A stretch of 64,000 nucleotides of DNA from CAVXHQ01 sp963789535 (GTDB lineage Bacteria; Pseudomonadota; Alphaproteobacteria; Rhodobacterales; Rhodobacteraceae). A model generated the notes under the pieces. It saw only the letters and a program-made list of their open reading frames with translations. It made no database searches and was not told where the DNA came from. Numbering within the stretch: the first letter of the stretch is position 1; the number at the start of each line of letters is the position of its first letter. The position numbers and the translations under genes were made by a program. The stretch covers positions 186,001-250,000 of the forward strand of contig CAWBKU010000004.1 in the NCBI GenBank assembly GCA_963789535.1. The letters run 5' to 3'. Positions 1-11,248 of the stretch are shown in pieces.

Positions 1-206
1 GCGGCAGGCGACGGCAGGCAGGTGATGACCATGTCGCAGTCCTGCATGAGGGACGCAGGATTGCCGCCGTCGCGCGCGCCCCGTGCGGTCAGCCGCGCGA
101 CGGCGGCGGGATCGAGGTCGTGGACGCTCAGGTCGTAGCCGTTGCGCAGGACCGAGCCCGCGAGTTTCGCGCCGACGTTGCCGAGGCCGATGAAGCCGAT
201 GTGCAT
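1..206 (-). CDS. NAD(P)-dependent 3-hydroxyisobutyrate dehydrogenase-like oxidoreductase (N-terminal part)
   Basis: The reading frame opens at ATG 204-206 on the reverse strand and runs off the left edge, so only about 68 residues are present. Residues 3-12 read IGFIGLGNVG, a Rossmann GxGxxG dinucleotide-binding motif, and residues 60-66 read VITCLPS, which matches the strand and loop following the cofactor site in beta-hydroxyacid dehydrogenases. The family oxidises short 3-hydroxy acids with NAD(P). The catalytic lysine lies outside the window, so the substrate cannot be judged. Confidence 0.8.
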   Translation of the reverse strand, partial: MHIGFIGLGNVGAKLAGSVLRNGYDLSVHDLDPAAVARLTARGARDGGNPASLMQDCDMVITCLPSPA

Positions 207-375
207 GGATGCCCTCCCCTGCCTTTCGCCGCAGCCTGCGGTGCCGCGCGCGGGTCCGCGCGCCCGAAAGCGACATCCGGCGTCACATCGTCCGGCGCCG
301 GGCTGCCGCCGCGCCTTGCGAGGGACCGGGCGTCGCCGCTAGAGTGCGGGGGTCCAGAACGAGGCGCGACACGAC

Positions 376-684
376 GTGATCCCGGCCCCTCCCCGCCTCC
401 GATGCGCCCTCGTTGGCGCGCTTCTCGGCCTCGCCGCCTGCGCCGGGCGTCCCGACATCGCCGCCCGGATCGACCCCGCGGCCCTTGCGGCGCCGGCGCC
501 GGACCTCGTGCCGCTGGGATCCCTGCTCACCGCCGCCGCAGCCCTCGACGGCACCACCGTCGCCGGCCCGCCCGCCGGGCGCCTCGCCGCGCTGCGCGCC
601 CGCGCGAACCGGCTGCGCGGCCCGGTGATCGACACGGGCACCCGCGCCGCGATGGCCGCCGCCGCGCGCCGGGCCGCGCCGTAG
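376..684 (+). CDS. Small predicted lipoprotein
   Basis: A 102-residue frame opens at GTG 376. The N-terminus has a short basic start, a hydrophobic core (LVGALLGLAA) and a lipobox LAAC with cysteine at about residue 22, so it is predicted to be exported and lipid-anchored. The mature part is Ala/Pro/Arg-rich with no recognisable domain. It precedes the hom gene on the same strand by about 120 bp. It could be a chance high-GC frame, but the well-placed lipobox favours a real gene. Function unknown. Confidence 0.55.
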   Translation: MIPAPPRLRCALVGALLGLAACAGRPDIAARIDPAALAAPAPDLVPLGSLLTAAAALDGTTVAGPPAGRLAALRARANRLRGPVIDTGTRAAMAAAARRAAP

Positions 685-805
685 GGCTTCATTGAAACGG
701 GCCTTCAGACAGGGTAAGCGCGCGGGGCGTCCGGGGCCGCGAAACGCCCGGCCCCCTGAACCGCCCGCCCGCGAACCGCCCAGCCCGCGAACCGAAGGAC
801 ACCGC

Positions 806-2107
806 ATGACCGCCAGGACAACCGCAGCCCCCCTCCGCCTCGGCATCGCGGGCCTCGGCACCGTGGGCGCCGGCGTGGTGAGGATCCTCGCCGGGCACGC
901 CGACCTTATCGCCGCCCGCGCCGGGCGGGCCGTCGCCATCACCGCCGTGTCCGCCCGCGACAAGACCCGCGACCGCGGCGTCGACCTGTCGGGCTTCGCG
1001 TGGGAGGACGATGCCGCGACCCTCGCCGTGCGCGACGACGTGGACGTGTTCGTCGAACTCATGGGCGGCCACGAGGGGATCGCGCGGCAGGCGACCGAGG
1101 CCGCCATCGCGGCGGGCAAGGATGTGGTGACGGCGAACAAGGCGCTGCTGGCGCATCACGGCGCGGCGCTGGCGGAAACCGCCGAGGCCGCGGGCCTGTG
1201 CATCCGGTTCGAGGCCGCCGTCGCGGGCGGCATCCCGGTCATCAAGGCGCTGACCGAGGGCCTCGCGGGCAATGCGATCACCCGCGTCATGGGTGTGATG
1301 AACGGCACCTGCAACTTTATCCTGACCGAGATGGAAAAGACCGGCCAGGGCTATAACGCCCTGTTCGAGGAATGTGCCCGGCTCGGATACCTCGAGGCCG
1401 ACCCGATGCTCGACGTGGGCGGCATCGACGCGGGCCACAAGCTGTCGCTGCTGTCGGCCATCGCCTTCGGGACGCGCGTGGATTTCGACGGCGTGGAACT
1501 CGAGGGGATCACCGCGATCACCCTCGACGATATCCGCGCGGCGGCGGACATGGGCTACCGGATCAAGCTTCTGGGCGTGGCGCAGATGACCGGGCGGGGT
1601 CTCGAACAGCGGATGTCGCCCTGCCTCGTGCCCGCCCTGTCGCCGCTCGGGCAATTGCAGGGGGGGACGAATATGGTCGTCCTCGAGGGCGATGCGGTGG
1701 GCCAGATCGTGCTGCGCGGCGCGGGTGCCGGGGCCGGGCCCACGGCAAGTGCGGTGATGGCCGACGTCATCGATCTGGCGCGCGGCATCCGCCTGCCCAC
1801 CTTCGGCCAGCCCGCCGCCACCCTGCGCGCCGCACGGCCCGCCCGCGCGGCGGTGTCGGCGCCCTATTACCTGCGGATGCAGCTCCTCGACAAGCCCGGC
1901 GCGCTGGCCAAGGTGGCACGCGCCCTCGGCGAGGCGGGCATCTCCATCGACCAGATGCGGCAATACGGCCACGAGGACACCTCGGCCCCGGTGCTGATCG
2001 TGACGCACCGGACGACGCGCGCGGCGGTGGACGAGGCACTCGCCGCGTTCGGCGCGACGCGGGTGGTCACGGGCGATCCGGTGGTGATCCGGATCGAGGC
2101 TTTGTGA
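806..2107 (+). CDS. hom: Homoserine dehydrogenase
   Basis: A 433-residue enzyme that reduces aspartate semialdehyde to homoserine in the threonine/methionine branch. The start is ATG 806, preceded by GAAGGACA as ribosome-binding site. Residues about 13-24 carry the NAD(P) motif GIAGLGTVGAGV. The central catalytic domain contains VMNGTCNFIL and the LEADPMLDVGG-DAGHK segment with the conserved acid and lysine. The C-terminal about 75 residues form an ACT domain (starting APYYLRMQLLDKPG), which in this family gives feedback control by threonine. Length is normal. It begins the hom-VOC-glpX-recJ run of co-directional genes. Confidence 0.97.
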   Translation: MTARTTAAPLRLGIAGLGTVGAGVVRILAGHADLIAARAGRAVAITAVSARDKTRDRGVDLSGFAWEDDAATLAVRDDVDVFVELMGGHEGIARQATEAAIAAGKDVVTANKALLAHHGAALAETAEAAGLCIRFEAAVAGGIPVIKALTEGLAGNAITRVMGVMNGTCNFILTEMEKTGQGYNALFEECARLGYLEADPMLDVGGIDAGHKLSLLSAIAFGTRVDFDGVELEGITAITLDDIRAAADMGYRIKLLGVAQMTGRGLEQRMSPCLVPALSPLGQLQGGTNMVVLEGDAVGQIVLRGAGAGAGPTASAVMADVIDLARGIRLPTFGQPAATLRAARPARAAVSAPYYLRMQLLDKPGALAKVARALGEAGISIDQMRQYGHEDTSAPVLIVTHRTTRAAVDEALAAFGATRVVTGDPVVIRIEAL

Positions 2108-2135
2108 GGCAACCGGGACAGGGGAGCGCGCAACG

Positions 2136-2570
2136 ATGTTCAGCCAGTATCACCATCGGCATCGCCGACCTCGACCGTGCGCTCGCTTCTGGTCGCCGAT
2201 CATGGCCCGGATGGCCACGTTCACCGGTTTCACCGATACCGCGCAACCGGGAGCGGGGTGGGAGCCGGCGGGCGGCGGGCGCCCGCTCTTCGTCGTGACG
2301 ACGCCCTACGACTGTGCCGCGGCGTCGGTCGGTAATGGCGCGATGACCGTCTTTCTCGCCGCCGACCGCGCAACCGTCGACGACGTGCACACGCTTGCCA
2401 TCGGCGCGGGCGGCAATGACGAGGGGGCGCCCGCCCTGCGTCCGCACTATCACGCCGACTACTACGGCTGCAATTTCCGCGATCCAGACGGCAACGAGAT
2501 CGGTGTCGCCTGTCATACCCCTGAAACCCGGCCGGCCGACCGAGGCGACCTCGATCGCGTCGACCGTTAG
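2136..2570 (+). CDS. VOC (glyoxalase/bleomycin-resistance fold) family protein, N-terminus locally out of frame
   Basis: A 144-residue frame opens at ATG 2136. From about residue 18 it looks like a VOC protein: FWSPIMAR near the start, RPLFVVTTPYD in the middle, and near the end HYHADYYGCNFRDPDGNEIGVACH, which includes the usual histidine/acid metal-site region. Residues 5-16 (YHHRHRRPRPCA) do not fit the family. The same nucleotides read one base over give ITIGIADLDRALA, the expected first strand and helix. The gene therefore appears to carry a +1 change near 2145-2148 and a compensating -1 near 2185-2187. The substrate is unknown. It lies between hom and glpX. Confidence 0.75.
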   Translation: MFSQYHHRHRRPRPCARFWSPIMARMATFTGFTDTAQPGAGWEPAGGGRPLFVVTTPYDCAAASVGNGAMTVFLAADRATVDDVHTLAIGAGGNDEGAPALRPHYHADYYGCNFRDPDGNEIGVACHTPETRPADRGDLDRVDR

Positions 2571-2655
2571 CGGTCACATGGTTGTCGGGGCCCGCGTCCC
2601 CGGTCTACGCCGGAACGAGACATTGCACAATTCGATCTACGCAGAAGGACATCCC

Positions 2656-3618
2656 ATGCCTGCCGCCGATTTCAACGACCGCACCCTGTCCCTCGGCCTC
2701 GCGCGCGTCTCCGAGGCCGCGGCCATCGCCTGCGCCGACCTGATCGGGCGCGGTGACGAGAAGGCCGCCGATCAGGCGGCGGTCGACGCGATGCGGACGC
2801 AGCTCAACCGGCTCGACATCCGCGGCGTCGTGGTGATCGGCGAGGGCGAGCGCGACGAGGCGCCGATGCTGTTCATCGGCGAGGAGGTGGGCAGCGGGAC
2901 CGGCCCCGAGGTCGACATCGCGCTCGACCCCCTCGAGGGCACGACCCTGACAGCCAAGGACATGCCGAATGCGCTCGCGGTGATCGCGATGGGCCCGCGC
3001 GGCTCGATGCTGCATGCGCCCGACGTCTACATGGACAAGCTGGCGGTCGGGCCGGGGTTCAGACGCGGTGTCGTCACCCTCGACATGACGCCCTCCGAAC
3101 GGGTGTCGGCGCTGGCCACGGCGAAGGGGTGCAGCACACGCGACATCACCGTCTGCGTCCTCGAACGGCCCCGCCACGAGGCGATCATCGACGAGATCCG
3201 CTCGACCGGCGCCGCGATCCGCCTGATCACCGACGGCGACGTGGCGGGCGTCATGCACTGCGCCGAACCGGCCAAGACAGGCATCGACATGTACATGGGG
3301 TCCGGCGGCGCGCCCGAGGGGGTGCTGGCGGCGGCGGCGCTCAAATGCATGGGCGGCCAGATCTTCGGCAAGCTGATGTTCCGCAACGACGACGAGCGCG
3401 GGCGCGCCAAGAAGGCGGGCATCACCAATTTCGACCGGGTCTATACCCGCGACGACATGGTGACGGGCGACGTGATATTCGCCGCGACCGGCGTCACCGA
3501 CGGCAGCCTCGTGCCGGGCATCAAGCGCGAGCCGGGGTTCGTGACCGCCGAGACGATCCTCATGCGCTCGAAGACCGGATCCGTGCGGCGGATGATCTAT
3601 CGCAATCCGGTGGCCTGA
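2656..3618 (+). CDS. glpX: Class II fructose-1,6-bisphosphatase
   Basis: A 320-residue GlpX-type phosphatase converting fructose-1,6-bisphosphate to fructose-6-phosphate in gluconeogenesis. The start is ATG 2656 behind an AGAAGGA ribosome-binding site. Diagnostic motifs are the metal-binding EGERDEAPML, the Li-sensitive-phosphatase signature DPLEGTTLTAKD, and GSGGAPEGVLAAAALKCMGGQ. Length is typical. It stands between the VOC gene and recJ, a common arrangement in Rhodobacterales; it is probably cotranscribed with recJ, separated by 74 bp that contain a repeated intergenic motif. Confidence 0.97.
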   Translation: MPAADFNDRTLSLGLARVSEAAAIACADLIGRGDEKAADQAAVDAMRTQLNRLDIRGVVVIGEGERDEAPMLFIGEEVGSGTGPEVDIALDPLEGTTLTAKDMPNALAVIAMGPRGSMLHAPDVYMDKLAVGPGFRRGVVTLDMTPSERVSALATAKGCSTRDITVCVLERPRHEAIIDEIRSTGAAIRLITDGDVAGVMHCAEPAKTGIDMYMGSGGAPEGVLAAAALKCMGGQIFGKLMFRNDDERGRAKKAGITNFDRVYTRDDMVTGDVIFAATGVTDGSLVPGIKREPGFVTAETILMRSKTGSVRRMIYRNPVA

Positions 3619-3634
3619 GCGGTTGGCGGGCGTC

Positions 3635-3670
3635 GGAGCCTCCGGCGGGGATATTTTCGACCAGAAGAAA
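3635..3670. repeat. Rhodobacteraceae intergenic motif (GGAGCCTCCGGCGGGGATAT type)
   Basis: The sequence from 3635 starts GGAGCCTCCGGCGGGGATAT and continues TTTCGACCAGAAGAAA just before recJ. From memory, near-identical strings occur many times between genes in Rhodobacter, Paracoccus and Ruegeria genomes, usually downstream of a stop codon. Its function is not established. GGAGCCTCC is self-complementary, so it can form a small hairpin. Confidence 0.6.
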
Positions 3671-3692
3671 TGGGGGGCGGGGCGCATCCTCG

Positions 3693-5438
<1,746 letters not shown>

Positions 5439-5533
5439 CGGGCGCCGCGACGGCACCGTCCGGCCGGCCGCGTTTTTCTCGCCGCCCCCTCTTGCACGCC
5501 GGTTCCGCTTTGCCTAAACCCCGCCCATCGCGT

Positions 5534-5608
5534 GGCCCGTTCGTCTATCGGTTAGGACGTCAGGTTTTCAACCTGAAAAGAGGGGTTCGACTCCCCTACG
5601 GGCTGCCA
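5534..5608 (+). tRNA. tRNA-Glu (anticodon TTC)
   Basis: The 75-nt sequence folds as a cloverleaf: acceptor arm GGCCCGT pairs with ACGGGCT (one G-U), anticodon stem TCAGG/CCTGA closes the loop TTTTCAA with anticodon TTC, and T-stem GGGG/CCCC closes TTCGACT. The discriminator is G and CCA is encoded. A run of seven T follows as a probable terminator. The low-GC accessory region starts immediately downstream, as expected for an integration hot spot. Confidence 0.96.
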
Positions 5609-6080
5609 CTTAAATCTTTTTTTCATTTATTTTTATGTGGTTAGAGGTCGCTTGTGAAAGTGACCCCCAAACTGATCCCCAGGTCACTCCGATTGGGGTG
5701 ATGTTCGGCACCCCTCGTCAGGACAATCGCGCATGGTGGGCTGCTTCGATGGCTAAGATTCTGACCAAGCTGGCCCCGCCAGAACCCAGGATTGTCCCGT
5801 ATAACATGACTATGGCCTCGTGCGATCAGTTGACGGAATGTGCACCGAGATCGTTTTTTCGTGTACGCTCTGTCGGACGGCGGGAACGTCGTCCATGTAG
5901 GGTCTGCGAACAGCCGATGTAGTGTTTGTGCGAGATGACGCAACCGGCCCACAGCGGACGTTCCTGCAACTTGCGGCGAAGGTCCGGTTCGAGCCCAAAC
6001 TGCCGCATGCCGCTGCGTCAATTAGGATCCGCTCCGATTCCAAGGCGGTAAGGTCCGCCTTTCCGCAGCATTGCCTCTAA
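5609..6080. other. Gap downstream of tRNA-Glu, no convincing gene
   Basis: Several frames of 60-126 codons exist on both strands but overlap each other and show no recognisable domain. The first about 30 bases are AT-rich (ATCTTTTTTTCATTTATTTTTATG). Short frames such as the reverse-strand stretch near 5826-6008 look like fragments of a decayed insertion. I see no second copy of the tRNA-Glu 3' end elsewhere in the window. Confidence 0.5.
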
Positions 6081-7298
6081 TTACATAGGGCTGAGGTTCG
6101 TGCGGCCCGATAGAACATCATCGGTCAATTCTAGCAGATAGTCTTTGTTTGCATCTACGAACATGTCAGCAAAAACGATAGCTGCAAGCCCCTCGTAAGT
6201 GAAATTCTCAGCAATATCTTCCGGATTGATATCGCTTTGCGAAAAGAATGATCCATCTTGGTTCGCAATATACTCACTTCTTTTTTCTGCCTGAGAGCAT
6301 GCAGTTTGGAAATCAACTTCCTCCATAAGTAATATCGCCAAATAGAACAGCTGCGGCTTCCCGCCGCGCGGCAACTCTCTAGAAACGGCAATAGGGAATA
6401 AGAGTTATTGATGTTCGTCAAGGTGAGTTTCTTTTTTTATTTCCCGATGTGTACCGTAATTAAAGAAGTCGACACCGTATTTTCCTGGTGTCGCTCCTGG
6501 CTCGATTTCCAAGACTCCCGAAACGGTGCAGTGTGGCCTTTGCTGAGCGATTGACGCCATTCTATCGCTGCGCGTCCTGATGAGGGCTTTCCTAAGGTCC
6601 TTCGTATAGAACATAATCGCGGTACCGAGAGTATTTGCTAAAATGGAATCGGAAAAACTTGGTAGGGCACCATCAATTGGACGCTCGATCCCAGAGCGAA
6701 TTGTAAATGCCCCACTTGGAAGCATATGACTAGCCCAATCTAAAGTGAGGTTTGTTGCAACTTGGTCAAAATACGTTGCGCGCTGACACGTCATCTTGCC
6801 ATCCACGGTTAGGCTCGAAACCCGTAAAGATTCGTTGTTCTCAAAACTCCCTTCATCAGCATTGTAGTTAATCTTTCCAGCCTCTTGGAAAAATTTCACT
6901 GATTTTGAAGCGTATTCCCTCATATGACGCGGGATAGAGAGCTTTACCCCGTCAAGTATTACCTCAAAATCATTCATATCGACTGATTTGGAAAGTATCA
7001 CGGGATGAATATTTTCTTGTTTGAACGCCAGTGTGTCTGCGTAAAGCAACTGATGGCTCTCTTCAAAACTTGGCTTGTAGGAGTAATAGTAATTTCGTAG
7101 TTTCTTGCGATCCATCTCATAAAATGGGGCTTTGTCATTTAAATCCTGCCCGGTTCTAGTCTCTTTGGGTTCATCTTTTGCACTAAGCGAAATATTTATT
7201 CGAGGGCCACCAGGTGAAACGCCAATCTCTTTGAGTGCTTGAATATTCTTCCTCAACAACGCGCGCGGCGTTCCATAAATAAAGCTCTTGCGAGTCAT
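6081..7298 (-). pseudogene. Nudix-like hydrolase gene split by an in-frame TAA
   Basis: One reverse-strand frame runs from ATG 7298 (GGAGAG nine bases upstream as ribosome-binding site) to 6081, interrupted by TAA at 6405-6407. The N-terminal part has about 297 residues; about 107 codons follow the stop. Just before the stop is GTHREIKKETHL, a weak match to the Nudix box REUxEExGU. Just after it is VSRELPRGGKPQLFYLA, which resembles the segment following the box in Nudix-like proteins. This suggests the two halves form one domain. Base composition is far more AT-rich than the flanking core genes, indicating acquisition. The second half could only restart at TTG 6374. The Nudix assignment is tentative. 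Confidence 0.45.
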
Positions 7299-7349
7299 GA
7301 AAGCTGAACTCTCCATCTTATTGCACGGCTAGATGACGATAAGAGTCTA

Positions 7350-9320
7350 CTAGTCTTCTTGAGAAATCAATCCTTCATGGAAGCAGACATTGGCGCGCCT
7401 ACGGATAGCTTTGTCAGTCGCAAGCTTGTAGGCGCGGGTCGCAAGGGCTGCCTTCTCCCACCAGAACATCACGAAGTCGGCGCTCTTGGGCATCTTGGGA
7501 TAAGCTTTCCACAGCGCCTCTGCAAAGCCATCGCCCAACGCATCTCGCATCCGTTTATTTCCGATGAAGGGCGGGTTTCCGACGATGAAATCGGCCTCTG
7601 GCCACTTGGCGGGTTTCGGGTTGGCGTAGTCGTGGACCTGCACTCGCGCGTCGGGATCGGGGATGGGCTGGCCAGTAATGTGGCTGGTGATCATCGTCTC
7701 GCCATCCCAGCGGGTCACAGGCTTGCCTGCATCGTCAAGCCGGGGCGTCATCGCGCCCCACGTCAACACAGCGTCCCGGTTTTCGATGTTCTTGAAATCG
7801 CGTAGGACCGGTTCGGCGGGGCTGGCCTTGCCGTGGGTGCGGAAGTGCCACTGCAGGTAGCCGATCCACAGCACGAGTTCGGCCACGGCAGCGGCCCATG
7901 GGTTCAGCTCGATGCCCAGGAACTGGTGGGGGTCCACCGTGTGCCCTTCGAGCGAGAGGGCAACCTGATCCTCGCCCAGATCGGTCAGGAGCGCCGTGAC
8001 CTCGCCCTCCAGTCGCTTCATCAGTTCGAGCGCGACGTAGAGGAAGTTGCCCGACCCGCAGGCAGGGTCGAGCACCCGCGTCTCGCACAGGCGGCGGTGG
8101 AAGGCTCGGACGGATGCCCGTGCATCGTCCAGCTTGTCCTGCTTGGCGAGGATCAGCGCCGCCCCCTGCACCGCGACCCAGTCGGCACGCAGGGGTTCGA
8201 TCACGGTTGGGTTCACGAGACGCTCAACATAGGCGCGCGGCGTGTAGTGCGCCCCCAGCTTGTGCCGGTCCTTGGGACTCAGGGCGCGTTCGAGGAGAGT
8301 GCCGAAGATTGCGGGTTCGACCTCTTTCCAATCGCGCGATGCGGCGTCGATCAGCAACGAGAGCTGGACCTCGGACAGCGGCAAGGCGTCGGCGTCCCTG
8401 AACAGACCACCGTTGAACCGCTTGAGGTCGATCATGAGAGCCTGCGAGAAGCCGCCGGTATTCATCGTTTCCCACAGGCCTCTGAGCGCCGGGGCCGCGT
8501 GTTCCGGGTGCCCCCGCAGCTTCGTGAGCAGATCGGAGAAAAACTCGCGCGGGATCAGCTCGACGTCCTCAGCGAACATGGTGAACAGACACCGCATGAG
8601 GAAGCGGGCGACGGCCTGCGGATCGTGTCCTTGCCCCTCAAAGGACCGTCCGAGTGCTGCAAGACGGTCCGCCACGCCGCGTGTCACTTCGGCACTGATC
8701 CTGGCCGGGTCGAGCGACTGCGGGTCGGTCCAGATCGTGCGCAGTCGGTCGCGGACCTTTTCGTCGCGTAGATCGTCTAGCCCGATCCGGTAGCGGTTAC
8801 CGTCAGGATATTGCGTATAGCCTTGGCCCTGACCCGAGAAGTCAGCGTAGACCTCCAGCATGTGCCCAACGTCGGCGATGATGAGGAATGGTGGCCACCC
8901 GTCCTCTCGCGCTACCGCGCGGGCGTAGCCATCGGCTTGGTTGCGGGCGCTGAGCATCGTGTCGTCCCAACGCTTCGTGCCACGCACCCCATGGCCCTGC
9001 CGCTGAATCTTCGGCAGGTCGGTGATCAGTTCAAGCTGGCTGTCGATGTCGGACTTGGTGGACTGGCCAGTCCCCTGCTTGGCCTCCATCACAAAGCAGC
9101 CGCGCCGGTAGAGGTCGATGAAGCCCCTTGATTGAGCGTTGGTGTGGATGAAGGTGACCGGGCGCTCGAACCGGTAGTCGTCGTTCTGGGCGTCTGCGGT
9201 GGCGACCTTCGGTGCCGGGACGGACAGTAGTTGAGTGAGTTCGATGGCGAACTGCTGAAAGTTGGCCCGCTCACTGCCGCCTGACGCCTTCCAGCAGGAG
9301 ATGAATTCGTCTGCGATCAA
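7350..9320 (-). pseudogene. Type IIG restriction-modification enzyme (MmeI-like class I DNA methyltransferase), C-terminally truncated
   Basis: The 656-residue product combines a possible N-terminal nuclease motif (D69, E79-A-K81 in IDLYRRGCFVMEAK, PD-(D/E)xK type), a helical linker, and an N6-adenine methyltransferase core. Motif I DPACGSGNF lies near residue 415 and motif IV NPPFIG near 582. Such enzymes normally have about 900-1100 residues with a target-recognition domain at the C-terminus. Here similarity ends around VMFWWEKAALATRAYKLA, and the last about 25 residues are unrelated. Without target recognition it is unlikely to be active. The breakpoint, about 7350-7420, coincides with a drop to AT-rich sequence. 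Confidence 0.8.
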
Positions 9321-9698
9321 GAGCTTCGCCTCTTCAGTCTGTAGCTACCTTGAACCTTGCCGAAACGAGAGGGGTGACCACAAGCCATCATGTCCAAATC
9401 CATCGAATTGTAGCCGACGCCAACAGGAACTAAACCCCTACCAACAAGGGTCTGGAAGCGTCGTGCGACCATATTCTGAAACTGCAGACAGGTGCGAAAC
9501 CTTTAACTCAGCCCCGCCTACAAAATGGGCGGGGATCTGCCGTTCGCTGCGGTATGGTCGAAAGTCATTGAGGGGCGGCATAGCGGAAGTTCGCTGCGGT
9601 TGGGACACGTGACCTGTCAGGGCGGAAGCTAGGGTGAAAGAACGTATCATGAACCTGCCGCTTGCCTAGAACCATTCAGCGAAGCATACAGGCGCACC
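9321..9698. other. Gap with no recognisable gene
   Basis: Between the divergent methyltransferase and DUF4238 genes. It contains two copies of GTTCGCTGCGGT-like sequence (near 9541 and 9591) and a GCCCCGCC...GGCGGGG hairpin near 9510-9535. Frames of 70-116 codons overlap on both strands without domain similarity. Promoters for the divergent neighbours would lie here, but I could not identify boxes. Confidence 0.5.
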
Positions 9699-10981
9699 AT
9701 GAAGCAGGACTACAAGCACAACCACTACGTACCCGAATGGTATCAGAAGCGCTTCCTTCCGGCGGGGCAGCACAAGCAATGGTATTTGGATTTGCGCCCG
9801 GATCGTGTGACAAACAATGGCCGCTCCTACACGCGGCGTGCGCTGCTGCATTGGGGACCTACCAAGTGTTTCGCGCAAAACGACCTCTATACGACCAGAT
9901 GGGGCAGCATCGAAAACCGCGACATTGAGCGATTCTTTTTTGGACAGCTTGATAACAGCGCTCCCGCCGCAGTCGCACACTTTGCCGACTTTGAATTCAA
10001 CTCCGAGTCAGGTGACGCATTCAATACGCTTCTACCTTACATGAGTGTCCAGAAACTTCGCACGCCAAAGGGGTTGGGATGGCTTCGATCCATCCTTGGC
10101 GGTATCAGTAAAAACAGAACCCTCCATGAAATGCAGCGGATTCAAAACATCTTCTGCAATATCTGAGGCGAAGCTGTCTGGCAGATTGCGGATGCCAGCA
10201 AATCGCCAACGAAATTCATTATTTCTGACCATCCCGTGGTCGCATACAACCCCGAATGCTTCCCGGCGTCCAAATGGTGCTCGGGCTACAATGATCCTGA
10301 TATCCGCATGGTCGCAACTCACACATACTTCCCGCTATCGCCGGATAAACTTCTTATCCTCACGAACCTTGCATGGGTGCGCGACCCGTTCCAGATTGCT
10401 TTCAAGCTGAGGCCAACCCGAAGTATTTTCGACCGGCGGTGCTTTTCAACATGATGGATATTCAGCACTATCGGTATCTCTCCGAGGAAGAAGTTGTTGA
10501 AATAAATTACGTCACCAAACGGAGCGCGTTTCGGTACATCGCTTCCCCGGTCAAGGAATGGCTGTTTCCTGAGAAGCGTCTACGCTCGGCACATTGGCGA
10601 AGGCTGGGAGACGGATATCTATTCATGCCTGACCCGCGCCATATCCATGGCGGAGGAACGACTTTCGTCGGCTTTGAAGGCGGCGGTAGCGACGGATGGG
10701 ACGCTTACGGTCGCAAGCCTTGGCAAGAGGGGTATGAGGATAAAAAGCTGGAAGAACACGAATGGCAGACCATACAGAAATTCAAGGCGGAATGGTCGGC
10801 TGAAATGGGGCCTTGCTATCGCGGAGTCGAGCTTGATTACGGCGACCGTGAAATTCGCTGGTCAATGGGCGATGACTACCACGAGTCAGAGTGCGAACGG
10901 GATGAAGAATACCTTAGACTTCCGGGGGAGAAAGCACGGCGGCGACGGTTGAAGCGGACTTCATCCGGCTTGAAAGATTAG
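9699..10981 (+). pseudogene. DUF4238 family gene with a nonsense codon and a frameshift
   Basis: ATG 9699 opens a frame with the DUF4238 signature HNHYVPEWYQKRFL at residues 7-20. It stops at TGA 10164-10166 after 155 codons, but the same frame continues as GEAVWQIADASKSPTKFIISDHPVVAYNP and then FPLSPDKLLILTN, typical of the family. Near 10408-10416 the coding sense moves to another frame (NPKYFRPAVLFNMMDIQHYR) and continues to 10981. The nonsense codon is best explained as TGG to TGA. DUF4238 proteins are of unknown biochemistry and often lie in accessory regions. Repaired, the product would have about 425 residues. Confidence 0.75.
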
Positions 10982-11093
10982 ACGCTCCATAGGGCAATCC
11001 ATCTCGAACGGTGGCCGCGCGCCGAAAGCACGAAAACAACTTTTCGTTAGAGAACGATTACATTTCGAGCACCCTTGGCGCAATAAATGAAAA

Positions 11094-11120
11094 GGAGGCG
11101 TCCGCCGCTACGCGGCCTCC
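11094..11120. promoter_or_regulatory. Hairpin upstream of the microprotein array
   Basis: GGAGGC at 11094 pairs with GCCTCC ending at 11120 around a GC-rich loop, in the 267-bp leader before the first microprotein gene. There is no T-tract, so it may be an RNA leader structure or the end of the preceding transcript. Weak evidence. Confidence 0.3.
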
Positions 11121-11248
11121 AGTCTCCCAACAGCATGGCAACACGCAACATCTTGTGCTAGTCAGGTGTCCCTTCGTCAGATTATGCTAGAAACGAAGCC
11201 GCATTTTCCTTATGCTCTGACAAACTACCGAGTCAGAGAGGCGCGAAG

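Noticed and set aside
5641..6043. Overlapping frames of 60-126 codons on both strands after tRNA-Glu
   Set aside because: No domain, no ribosome-binding site, frames mutually exclusive; more likely decayed sequence.
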